From an uncultured Colwellia sp. (lineage in GTDB: Bacteria > Pseudomonadota > Gammaproteobacteria > Enterobacterales > Alteromonadaceae): 64,000 nt of DNA. The translations under genes were made by a program, and so were the position numbers. Where the stretch lies: NCBI GenBank assembly GCA_913061475.1, contig CAJXUN010000009.1, positions 42,158 through 106,157 of the forward strand, in the 5' to 3' direction. This document shows positions 20,565 to 30,810 of this stretch, piece by piece. The notes under the pieces were generated by a model, which ran no database searches, had not been told where the DNA came from, and saw nothing but the letters and a program-made list of their open reading frames with translations. The first letter of the stretch is position 1. Each line of letters opens with the position of its first letter.

Positions 20565-22403
20565 TTACTGACTAGTCAATTGATGATAAAGCTGTGGTAG
20601 CCTTACGGGCAATTGATCTGGTCTTAATATCACCGTATAACCATTACTACCAAACAAATAAGGTAAATAACTTTGCGCCTCTTGGTCAATGGTTATGCAA
20701 AACGGTTTAATTCCCAGTTTATTGGCTTCTTTAATCGCTTGATGAGTATCTTCAATCCCAAAGCGCCCTTCATAATGATCAATGTCATTGGGCTTGCCAT
20801 CGGTAAGTATTAGCAGCAATTTCTGCGTACTACGTTGCTCAAGCAATACTTTAGTTGCTTGTCGAATAGCGGCGCCCATGCGGGTATAAAAACCGGGCCG
20901 AATTGATTGCACGCGTCCGCGAATAATATCGTCGTATTTTTCATTAAAGTTTTTCAACACCGTAAAACGTACATTCGTGCGCTTGACTGATGAGAAGCCA
21001 TACATAGCGAAACTGTCGCCAACACTGTTTAATGCCTCGCCAAATAATAGCATTGAGTCTTGCACCACATCGATGACCCGACTGTTATTATCTAAATAGG
21101 CATCGGTAGACATCGATAAATCAGCAAGTAGCAAGGTCGAAATATCACGGTTATTACCGCGAAAGCTTCGATAGAGCCCTATTTCTTTGGTAGGAGATAT
21201 TTTTGACTCAATATGAAAATCAAGCCAAGCAGCAAGATCTAGCTCTTCACCTTGCTGTTCACCTTTCAACCAATAACGTACGCTACGTAATTGCTCAAAT
21301 TGTGCTTGTATCACTTTTGCGGTTTTTTGTAACTTAACAGGTAAGTTTTTTGCGCTGCAGTCTTTAGGCAGCATAGGTTGTAGTAAACAACGATCCGCTT
21401 CTAAACTGTGCTTTTTATAATTCCACTCTGGCAGTTTAATACCGTCACCTAGTGGTAAATCATCTTCAGCTGCCGACGGCAAATCCATATCAATTTTAAT
21501 ACGGGCACTTTTTTGGCTTTGCTGTTTTGCAACAGTAATTTTATCTAAATCATCGGCAATACGTTGGTTATCGTCTTCATCGTCGTCGCTATCATCGGTG
21601 CCTCGGTCGAGCTTTGAAAACTCACTCCAAGAGAACAGACTTTCCAAGCGAAAAATCATCATGCCATCTTTGTCGTCACCAGAATCAACACGCTCGGCTT
21701 TTTTGCGGCTGGTGTCGCTTTTTTTCGCTTTACTTAACTCACTCGCCGCCAATTCTTCTTCATCGTCGTATTCAGGTACAACTTGTGGATCAACATGTGC
21801 AGAAGGATATAACCATAAATATACCGCTTGTGGCGCATAGTTTACGCTAGGAAAATCTTGTACTGAGCCGGGCGTTAAAATCGCTTGGTTAATCGCCTGC
21901 TCCATTAATTGTTCAGCTTTCGGCCTTTTCGAGTGATCTGCACGACTATTGACGAATGCTTTGGCGAGGCGTTGGTAACGAGGAATTAATGCTGGAAAGC
22001 ACGCAAGTACATCAACCACCAGTTGTTGATTATCAATAGCCCAATGACGAAACTTACCATTATGCTGAGCAGCTAATACCGCCAACCAAATATACAAGTC
22101 ATGATTTAATTCGCTACTCGGGAATACGGCTAAGGTTTCAGGTAAACGTAGGCTTTCGTCATCTTGCCAAGCAAGACTAATTTGTTGGTTTTCACCGGCA
22201 ATTTTTTCCAGAAAGCTACGACGAACAATATAATCTCGAGCACTAGCAGCTTCAACACGCTTAACCGCTTCACCGCCTAAGGCGCGATAAACCAGCCCTA
22301 TCGCATGACTAACTTGTGAAAACTGTACCGCCGCATCGACATAGTTAGAACTTGCTTTGCGTGTGATATATTTATGCCAAAGGCCGCCTACCCACTCTTC
22401 CAT
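20565..22403 (-). CDS. norD: Nitric oxide reductase activation protein NorD (VWA domain)
   Basis: VWA-type ISTLLLADLSMSTDAY and KLLLILTDGKPNDIDHYEGRFGIEDT near the C-terminus; nor cluster context. Confidence 0.9.
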   Translation of the reverse strand: MEEWVGGLWHKYITRKASSNYVDAAVQFSQVSHAIGLVYRALGGEAVKRVEAASARDYIVRRSFLEKIAGENQQISLAWQDDESLRLPETLAVFPSSELNHDLYIWLAVLAAQHNGKFRHWAIDNQQLVVDVLACFPALIPRYQRLAKAFVNSRADHSKRPKAEQLMEQAINQAILTPGSVQDFPSVNYAPQAVYLWLYPSAHVDPQVVPEYDDEEELAASELSKAKKSDTSRKKAERVDSGDDKDGMMIFRLESLFSWSEFSKLDRGTDDSDDDEDDNQRIADDLDKITVAKQQSQKSARIKIDMDLPSAAEDDLPLGDGIKLPEWNYKKHSLEADRCLLQPMLPKDCSAKNLPVKLQKTAKVIQAQFEQLRSVRYWLKGEQQGEELDLAAWLDFHIESKISPTKEIGLYRSFRGNNRDISTLLLADLSMSTDAYLDNNSRVIDVVQDSMLLFGEALNSVGDSFAMYGFSSVKRTNVRFTVLKNFNEKYDDIIRGRVQSIRPGFYTRMGAAIRQATKVLLEQRSTQKLLLILTDGKPNDIDHYEGRFGIEDTHQAIKEANKLGIKPFCITIDQEAQSYLPYLFGSNGYTVILRPDQLPVRLPQLYHQLTSQ

Positions 22404-22525
22404 TTTACCCTTCCTAAAAGGATCACTGCTTTATTCGATTGACTTGCTCATATGCTAACAAAATATTTTTAAGTGAGTTGTGATGTATGTCAATTTAGCA
22501 AGATTAAGTGCAGAGTTTTAAGCTG

Positions 22526-22804
22526 TTATTTTTCATCAAAAGGCGCTTGTTTTACTTTATCTTTTGGCACCGTCAAATCGGGCAAATTAGCATTACCAAT
22601 ACTCTGTAGTACCAAGCCCATCATAAAGCAGAAAAATGAAATTGAGCCATAAAATGCTTTCATCACTTTATCTTCACTGTCCGTTAAGGTCAGTAGATAG
22701 CCCGCACAAACAAGCGCAATAATAATGCTTATTACACCAATAACCTTAGCAAAACGCTGTAATATATGTTTTTGCTTACGTTGGGTTAATTTACCTTCAC
22801 TCAA
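22526..22804 (-). CDS. Small two-TM hypothetical protein between norB and norD
   Basis: 92-aa ORF with two hydrophobic helices (VIGVISIIIALVCAGYLL, FYGSISFFCFMMGLVLQ). Confidence 0.6.
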   Translation of the reverse strand: MSEGKLTQRKQKHILQRFAKVIGVISIIIALVCAGYLLTLTDSEDKVMKAFYGSISFFCFMMGLVLQSIGNANLPDLTVPKDKVKQAPFDEK

Positions 22805-22844
22805 GCGTTTCTCCTCAACTGCTTCTTCAGTTGTGATTAAAAAA

Positions 22845-22876
22845 ATAAAGTCGTGATATCACTACCACGACTTTAT
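22845..22876 (-). terminator. Rho-independent terminator downstream of norCB
   Basis: ATAAAGTCGTG / CACGACTTTAT, 11-bp stem, 10-nt loop, followed on the minus strand by a 7-T run. Confidence 0.8.
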
Positions 22877-22929
22877 GTCACTAAGCTAAGTTATGTTCAA
22901 TGACTTGAATATAAGCGCTCAGTTCAAGG

Positions 22930-24763
<1,834 letters not shown>

Positions 24764-24830
24764 GGTATTTCCCTTATTAAAATAATGTAATAAAGCAAAT
24801 TCATCATAAGGTAATCTCTAGGTGCTCTCT

Positions 24831-24844
24831 TTGATGAAAATCAA
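24831..24844. promoter_or_regulatory. FNR/DNR-type box upstream of norC
   Basis: TTGATGAAAATCAA = TTGAT-N4-ATCAA, 68 bp upstream of the norC start. Confidence 0.8.
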
Positions 24845-25128
24845 GTTTTTAGAGATGTATAACAAATAAAGTCGAAATAGTTTGAATTAAAGTAAAAAAG
24901 CGTAATATTTTTTCTGACAATCCGCTTAACTTCATCACAACAGCCAACTAAACCCTTAATTTTTTTAGGGTTTTAAGGTGTAACAACATCATATAGAAAA
25001 TAACAACATAACGAAATAGCACAAAGTTCATACGAAAAAAGTCGTGAGAAAATGATATTTTTTCACTGTGTTTCATTGATGTTAATTGAAGATAAATTTA
25101 GCGTTTTATTACGCCAAAAATAAGATTT

Positions 25129-25395
25129 TCAGAGATAAATAAGCGTGATGATAAAAGGTACAACAACAACGTAAGCCAGCATGATGTTGCGCCACAAACG
25201 AGGTGCATGCTTTAACTCCATAAACACATCAATAATTTGCTGCCCTTTCATGGCAATAATCAGCATGATCATAGCAATGAACCCTAAAGCACTAAACGGC
25301 GAAGATTGAAAATATTGTCCGATGGCCACTGAAGCAAGCGTTAATAAAATTAGCCAGCCCCAACTTAATGCAAAACGCTGCCAAGCTTTTATCAT
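25129..25395 (-). CDS. norF: NorF-like protein (cytochrome c oxidase subunit IV-like)
   Basis: Small 3-TM protein next to norE; ORF extends to 25443 but MIKAWQRFALSWGW (start 25395) avoids overlap with norE. Confidence 0.7.
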   Translation of the reverse strand: MIKAWQRFALSWGWLILLTLASVAIGQYFQSSPFSALGFIAMIMLIIAMKGQQIIDVFMELKHAPRLWRNIMLAYVVVVPFIITLIYL

Positions 25396-25406
25396 TGCAA
25401 CAATCC

Positions 25407-26042
25407 TTAAATAACGTAAATAAGTGGAAAAAGAATAATCCATAACAAATCAACCATATGCCAATAACAAGCGCCTGATTCAAAGCCAGAAAACTCATTC
25501 TCTGATCTGGGGTCGTTATATTTACCTTGATAAGCGTTTTTAGCCATGTAAGCCAATATCACCATGCCCAATAAAATATGCATAAAGTGGAATGCGGTAA
25601 TTAAAAAGTACAACGTAAAAAAGGTATTAGTTTCTATATCAATACCTTGAGCGAACAAGGCTTGATATTCCCAAAGCTTTAATACGATATAAACGCTGGC
25701 AAACATTAACGCTAAGCCCAACCGAATAACCGCTTGTTGGTTATTGCCTGCTCGCATGGCATGCAAAGATATTGCGACAAAGTAACTACTGGTGATCAGG
25801 GCAATGGTATTAATAAGACCAGCAACTTTATGCAGTTGCGTCTTACCTTCGGCAAACATCACTAAATTTAGGTTTTCAGCAATGGCAAAGCCAATAAAAA
25901 ATATCGCAAATACCGTTAACTCAGCCAAAATAAAAAACCACATCGCCAGGTCGCCAGGTAACCTTTTTAGTTCATGCGGTCTGCATACCGGCGCATTGGC
26001 GATGAGAGCATCAGTTGAGGACAGTGAATTATTCGCCATCAA
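25407..26042 (-). CDS. norE: NorE-like protein (cytochrome c oxidase subunit III family)
   Basis: LPGDLAMWFFILAELTVFAIFFIGFA, AFHFMHILLGMVILAY, CYWHMVDLLWIILFPLIYVI. Confidence 0.88.
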   Translation of the reverse strand: MMANNSLSSTDALIANAPVCRPHELKRLPGDLAMWFFILAELTVFAIFFIGFAIAENLNLVMFAEGKTQLHKVAGLINTIALITSSYFVAISLHAMRAGNNQQAVIRLGLALMFASVYIVLKLWEYQALFAQGIDIETNTFFTLYFLITAFHFMHILLGMVILAYMAKNAYQGKYNDPRSENEFSGFESGACYWHMVDLLWIILFPLIYVI

Positions 26043-26871
26043 AATAAATTTTCACCACTTCCATGATTGAATTTATCGTTTGTATATCATCTGATAAAGG
26101 TTCAGCTAAACAGCAACGACACACTTCAATAGGATTCATACCCGAAGACATCATTTTGGCGGCATAAATAAGTAAACGTGTTGAGGCAACTTCTTCTAAA
26201 TCATTATCTTCTAATCGACGCAATGCTTGTGCTAATTCCACCAATTTACTGGCAATATTTGGCGCGACACCGGTTTCTTTAATAATAATATCTTGCTCGA
26301 CTTGGCTTTCAGGGTAGCCAAAGCGTAAAGCAACAAAGCGCTGTCGGGTACTAGGTTTCATACCCTTAAAAAGATTTTGGTAACCCGGATTATAAGAAAC
26401 CACCAACATAAATCCTGGTGCTGCTGCAATTAATTCACCAGTTCTTTCCAGCGGTAAAATACGACGATCATCGGCAAGAGGATGTAAAACCACGGTAGTA
26501 TCTTTTCGCGCCTCAACCACTTCATCTAAATAGCATATTCCGCCTTCACGCACTGCTTTGGTCAGTGGTCCATCTTGCCAATAAGTCCCTTCTGGCCCAA
26601 CAAGATGTCGCCCAACTAAATCGGCAGCCGTTAAATCGTCATGACAAGCAACTGTATATAATGGCTTATTTAGCTTTTCGGCCATGTAGGCGACAAAACG
26701 TGTTTTACCACAGCCCGTGGGTCCCTTTATCAATACAGGTAACTGATGACTATAGGCATATTCGAACAACGCTACTTCATTGTCTTGTTCTTGGTAGTAA
26801 AGTGGTGCCGGTGAGCGCTCGGTATTATCAGCAGCAATAGCAACTGACGCATTTAAATTAATAGTAGCCAT
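26029..26871 (-). CDS. norQ: NorQ/CbbQ/NirQ-family MoxR AAA ATPase
   Basis: LPVLIKGPTGCGKTRFVAYMAEKLNKPLYTVACHDDLTAADLVGRHLV, LDEVVEARKDTTVVLHPLADDRR. Confidence 0.93.
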   Translation of the reverse strand: MATINLNASVAIAADNTERSPAPLYYQEQDNEVALFEYAYSHQLPVLIKGPTGCGKTRFVAYMAEKLNKPLYTVACHDDLTAADLVGRHLVGPEGTYWQDGPLTKAVREGGICYLDEVVEARKDTTVVLHPLADDRRILPLERTGELIAAAPGFMLVVSYNPGYQNLFKGMKPSTRQRFVALRFGYPESQVEQDIIIKETGVAPNIASKLVELAQALRRLEDNDLEEVASTRLLIYAAKMMSSGMNPIEVCRCCLAEPLSDDIQTINSIMEVVKIYFDGE

Positions 26872-26986
26872 AATATCCTATTCGTACTTTTCTCTGGAGG
26901 TAACGAGGTAATATTCGCTAAAATACGCGCAAAAATAAGCTAGGGCAATTGATGAATAGGGAAATACCAAGAAGAATGAAGGCTAC

Positions 26987-27000
26987 TTGATACCGATCAA
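26987..27000. promoter_or_regulatory. FNR/DNR-type box upstream of norQ
   Basis: TTGATACCGATCAA within the 16-bp palindrome CTTGATACCGATCAAG, about 115 bp upstream of norQ. Confidence 0.75.
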
Positions 27001-27204
27001 GTGTAGGATGATATTTCCTCACTTTGTGCGAAAAATCACATTATTGGCATAGCGATTTTATCCTGGCGATTACATTGATTCATACTGCAATACGATAGTC
27101 TTTAAGCGTAACGATTAAAAGCTAATCAACCCTAAGGTTGCAATGGGCCAAGGCAAAAATAAATTACTCGCTACATCGTAAAAGCCAACTATATTGGGAG
27201 CCAA

Positions 27205-27453
27205 TTAATCAGGTGTGTAAGCAGAGTCATTTGAACCGCCATCAAGCGGACCACTACTGGTTGAGTTGTCGTCATTGCTACGATTAAATGACCATAAGCC
27301 AATTGCACCAATAACTGGAATTAACCAGACAATAATAATTTGTGCAATTTTTTGGAAGCGTTCGAGATCATCACGTTTTGCGATGAAAACGGAAACGAAT
27401 AGATTCAACAAACAAAGAACTATCAGTAGTGCATACCAAATATCAAAGTTCAT
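27205..27453 (-). CDS. Small two-TM hypothetical protein (PLDc_N-like)
   Basis: 82 aa, two TM helices with IIIVWLIPVIGAIGLW. Confidence 0.5.
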   Translation of the reverse strand: MNFDIWYALLIVLCLLNLFVSVFIAKRDDLERFQKIAQIIIVWLIPVIGAIGLWSFNRSNDDNSTSSGPLDGGSNDSAYTPD

Positions 27454-27475
27454 CTGTGCCTCCTCGGCTTATAAT

Positions 27476-27556
27476 GCCTCATTAAGTGGCTAAAAAGTTG
27501 GTTAAAATAAGCGATAAATGAGCAAAAACCAACTGTTTTTTGTCCTGTTTTAATGA
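27476..27556. repeat. attC-like imperfect inverted repeat, site 1
   Basis: GCCTCATTAAGTGGCTAAAAAGTTGGTTAAAATAAGCGATAAATGAGCAAAAACCAACTGTTTTTTGTCCTGTTTTAATGA; shares core with sites 2 and 3. Confidence 0.6.
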
Positions 27557-27560
27557 CTTG

Positions 27561-28061
27561 CTATGCGTATGTTAACCTAAACTCTGTACAAGCTAATTGC
27601 GTATTATTTATTGTAATAAAACTAGGTACATCGCCAATAACTTCAAAGCCTTGCTTTAACAACACATGCTTTGAAGCAGGATTGTTTTCTAATACTTTAG
27701 CCCCTAGAGATTGAACGTTATATTCTCTTTTTGCAATTTCAATTAGCGAAGCTAGACAAAAGCTTGCATAGCCTTGAGATATAAAGCGTTTTGAAACCCT
27801 ATAGCCTACAAAAGCTCTGTTAGTGCCAATATCTCTTAAGTTGGCTCTTGCAACAATTTCATTATTTTTAAACAGTAGACCACAAAACGAGGAACCTGAA
27901 CTTACCTTTTCAAGTTCTACATCAATGTGCCGTTCAACACCTTGAGCTGAATAAAAATCATCATCTCGAGGTTCTATTAATGATTCAAACCATGATCTAT
28001 TTTCTAGCTCAAAAGCTAATAATTGCTCTAAATGATCTTTAGATAACAGCTCAAGTTGCAT
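27561..28061 (-). CDS. GNAT family N-acetyltransferase
   Basis: MQLELLSKDHLEQLLAFELENRSWFESLIEPRDDDFY...YRVSKRFISQGYASFCLASLIEIA...VLENNPASKHVLLKQGFEVIG. The ORF-track extension to 28238 translates the repeat and is unlikely to be coding. Confidence 0.85.
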   Translation of the reverse strand: MQLELLSKDHLEQLLAFELENRSWFESLIEPRDDDFYSAQGVERHIDVELEKVSSGSSFCGLLFKNNEIVARANLRDIGTNRAFVGYRVSKRFISQGYASFCLASLIEIAKREYNVQSLGAKVLENNPASKHVLLKQGFEVIGDVPSFITINNTQLACTEFRLTYA

Positions 28062-28090
28062 TGAAACTCTCGATACGCATAATACCCAAA

Positions 28091-28163
28091 TAACAGGCTT
28101 AAAATTGTTTGTTAAAATTTTGAGGAACGAAAAACAACAAACTGTTTTAAGTCCTAGTTGATT
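28091..28163. repeat. attC-like imperfect inverted repeat, site 2
   Basis: TAACAGGCTTAAAATTGTTTGTTAAAATTTTGAGGAACGAAAAACAACAAACTGTTTTAAGTCCTAGTTGATT. Confidence 0.6.
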
Positions 28164-28232
28164 TGCTTGATGCCCTTTACAATACGCATTAGAGTGCGCA
28201 TAATTAATGCAATAATTACTTGGAGACATATT

Positions 28233-28478
28233 ATGCAAGCATTATACGATTTTGACGCCCCAAAAAAAGCAACAAACCTTAGTTTAAATAGTGACTTACT
28301 AAAAAGAACCAGAGCGCTTAACATTAATTTATCTGCGACTTTAGAGCAAGCATTAAAAGATAAATTGAAAAGTATTGAAGCTAAAAAGTGGATAAAAGAA
28401 AATAAAAATGCCATACAAGCCTACAATGACTTTGTCGATGAGAATGGATGTTTTGGTGATGAATTTAGAGAGTTTTAA
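28233..28478 (+). CDS. ccdA: CcdA-like type II antitoxin
   Basis: MQALYDFDAPKKATNLSLNSDLLKRTRALNINLSATLEQALKDKLKSIEAKKWIKENKNAIQAYNDFVDENGCFGDEFREF; stop overlaps the next ATG by 1 nt (TAATG). Confidence 0.88.
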   Translation: MQALYDFDAPKKATNLSLNSDLLKRTRALNINLSATLEQALKDKLKSIEAKKWIKENKNAIQAYNDFVDENGCFGDEFREF

Positions 28479-28795
28479 TGTCGCAATTTGATGTGTATAT
28501 AAACCCAAGTAAAAAAAGTCGTGAAGCATACCCATATATAATTGATATCCAAAATGCGTTAATGAGCGATATTGCAACGAGAATTGTGATCCCTTTAGGG
28601 AGGCTCAATCATTTTAGAAATGAAAAAATGGATGGTCTAACCCCATTGATCGAGTATGAAAATGAGGCATATATTTTACTCACTCCTCAGATTGCTTCAA
28701 TGCCATCAAGACTACTTAAAAGTCCTATTGGTTCAGTTGAATCATTAAGAGATGAAATTATTGCAGCGATCGACTTTGCTATTACAGGCATTTAA
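28478..28795 (+). CDS. ccdB: CcdB-like type II toxin (gyrase poison family)
   Basis: 105 aa: MSQFDVYINPSKKSREAYPYIIDIQNALMSDIATRIVIPL...YILLTPQIASMPSRLLKSPIGSVESLRDEIIAAIDFAITGI. Confidence 0.88.
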   Translation: MSQFDVYINPSKKSREAYPYIIDIQNALMSDIATRIVIPLGRLNHFRNEKMDGLTPLIEYENEAYILLTPQIASMPSRLLKSPIGSVESLRDEIIAAIDFAITGI

Positions 28796-28796
28796 C

Positions 28797-28880
28797 GCCT
28801 AATTAACAGGCAAAAAGTAGTTGGCTAAAATAGGTGAACGGAGTGAACAAAAAGCCAACTGTTTTTTGTCCTTGTTGAAT
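28797..28880. repeat. attC-like imperfect inverted repeat, site 3
   Basis: GCCTAATTAACAGGCAAAAAGTAGTTGGCTAAAATAGG...AAAAAGCCAACTGTTTTTTGTCCTTGTTGAAT; begins 1 nt after the ccdB stop. Confidence 0.65.
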
Positions 28881-28896
28881 TTCTTATAGTTGCTGA

Positions 28897-29433
28897 TTAC
28901 GCAGAACTAACTTTATACTCTTTAGCTTTTTCATTAAAGGTAAGTTCAATGTGTGTAGGATAATTATTCCCAACTGTTTCTAGCATTTCGACTAAAACTT
29001 TTAGTTGAACATAATACAGCTTTTTCTTTTTAGCCCAATCTGATGCGATGTAAAAACCGACAAGTGAAGTTCCTGTTGGAACAAACGGAGCAAATATAGA
29101 ACTATGTATAAATTGATTACATATATCCCAATAACTGACAGCCTCTTTTTGCCCGGCATAGAGATCATATAGTTCTGGAAATTTATGCTGATTTAACAAT
29201 GTAATTGGCTTGTCGTTAGCAGGATAGATAGCTAATTCAATTTTTCTATTTTTTACAGAGTCAGTTACTTTATTTGACTCCATTAATTTTCGCAGAGCAA
29301 ACAAGCCTAAGAAGACTTCTTTTTCCAAAGTGAACAAAGATCGTTCAGACCATTTTTTCTGATTATATCTTTTCGCTAGTTTTGTAGCGATTTTTAAACA
29401 CTCTTGTTTCCAAGGTACAGAATCTGAAATCAA
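28897..29433 (-). CDS. Hypothetical protein (cassette-type ORF)
   Basis: 178-aa ORF, soluble, protein-like composition; stop lies 17 nt from attC-like site 3. Confidence 0.65.
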   Translation of the reverse strand: MISDSVPWKQECLKIATKLAKRYNQKKWSERSLFTLEKEVFLGLFALRKLMESNKVTDSVKNRKIELAIYPANDKPITLLNQHKFPELYDLYAGQKEAVSYWDICNQFIHSSIFAPFVPTGTSLVGFYIASDWAKKKKLYYVQLKVLVEMLETVGNNYPTHIELTFNEKAKEYKVSSA

Positions 29434-30001
29434 TGCCTATCTCCATTAAGCAACATAACAGCTTATTAGACGGGAAAAATTCCGCCTTTCTACAAGCAGG
29501 AATATTCTATTTGTGAATATTTATTCAAATCAATATACATAACTTAACAATACTATTCAATACGTTATTGTTAAGCGCCGAATAAACTATTGTAGAAAGA
29601 CAGATTAAATCTGCTTTTCTACAATAAAGCGGGAAATGCAGATAAATTGTACAAATAAACAGTATCAGTTTTAATTATTAAGGAATAATTAATAAGTCTG
29701 AATTTCTCTCGCACATGTTAAATAAAGGCTTCGACATTCACACCGTAAAGTACAGGAACTCTCGGGGCATACTGATTTATCTACGACAGAACTTTACCCC
29801 ACGTTGATGGTACGTGTTTTAGTCATACCTTGAGCCCTTTAGATAGAAGTTAAATAAATAATAATTAAAATAGTCTGCTTTATTTAAAACGATTCAGAGA
29901 CAATTGAGCTATTGATGTCGCTCTCGGCTGACCTATTATGCATTACTCGGCAGCTGTTTATCCGAATTGAGGTGCTTACGCAAAAACCACATAGCTAGAG
30001 G

Positions 30002-30694
30002 CTACTGACCAATAAAAACGACCTCTTCGCCATGCTCTAACCAAAGTGGATGTTTCGCCATGACCTTAGTAAACATTGGGCTTTGCAAATAGTTATTTAG
30101 CCAGCGTTGTAGATTTGGATACGGTGATTGTAAATACCATTGACGCTCTATGCGGGCAAATTGACGAATAAAAGGTAACAAGGCAATGTCGGCTAAACTT
30201 TCTTTTGCTGAGAATAAAAACTCATGTTCAGTTAAACGCGTTTCTAATTGTTGAATATATACTTCACAAGCGAGTCGACAATCGTTAAGGTTATTTTCAT
30301 GATAACGTTTGGCGCACTTATAGGCTTCTAAACGTATTTTAAATTCAATATCAAAGTCAGTGATCAGTTGTAGCATTTGCGTCAACATTTCAGGTTCAGC
30401 GCTGTGCAGCAAATCGTTCGGATCGGCGTTATGTAAAGCCCATAGCATAATATCTAAACTTTCATCTATCACCTTAGTGCTAACTTCTTCCCCTACTTCA
30501 CCGTTAAAAGCACTTGTTTGTGCTAAGACTAAAATAGGTACCGTTGCTTTTGCTGAAGCTAATATCATCTCGGTGGGTTTATCGGTTAATACCACATCAC
30601 GTAACGCCACAGGCTGTTGTGATTTGAAGATAGCCAGCCGCGCTCGCATGGCATAAGGACAATTTCTTAATGAGTAAAGGATAGGTAATGCCAT
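30002..30694 (-). CDS. Glutathione S-transferase family protein
   Basis: Thioredoxin-like N-terminus LYSLRNCPYAMRARLAI, all-helical C-terminal domain with SLADIALLPFIRQFAR. Confidence 0.85.
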   Translation of the reverse strand: MALPILYSLRNCPYAMRARLAIFKSQQPVALRDVVLTDKPTEMILASAKATVPILVLAQTSAFNGEVGEEVSTKVIDESLDIMLWALHNADPNDLLHSAEPEMLTQMLQLITDFDIEFKIRLEAYKCAKRYHENNLNDCRLACEVYIQQLETRLTEHEFLFSAKESLADIALLPFIRQFARIERQWYLQSPYPNLQRWLNNYLQSPMFTKVMAKHPLWLEHGEEVVFIGQ

Positions 30695-30810
30695 GATTTC
30701 TTTCTTTTTGATGTTATACGGTCACTAAAGTGCAACTTTAACGGTATTCATTCGGGAAATATACGGGTAAAATCCCTGCTCTGAAATTTAGCGAACAAAA
30801 AGTTGTACAA

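Noticed and set aside
28062-28238. N-terminal extension of the GNAT ORF
   Set aside because: Translates attC-like site 2 and the ccdA promoter region; a good start exists at 28061.
28154-28577. Minus-strand ORFs 28154-28414 and 28353-28577
   Set aside because: Antisense to the well-supported ccdA/ccdB genes.
27476-28880. Interpreting the three inverted repeats simply as transcription terminators
   Set aside because: Site 2 lies between two divergent 5' ends, where a terminator is not expected, and all three share sequence beyond the stem.
27476-28880. CRISPR array
   Set aside because: Only three diverged copies with about 600-700 bp gene-containing intervals; not short regular repeat-spacer units. 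No CRISPR array was seen anywhere in the window.
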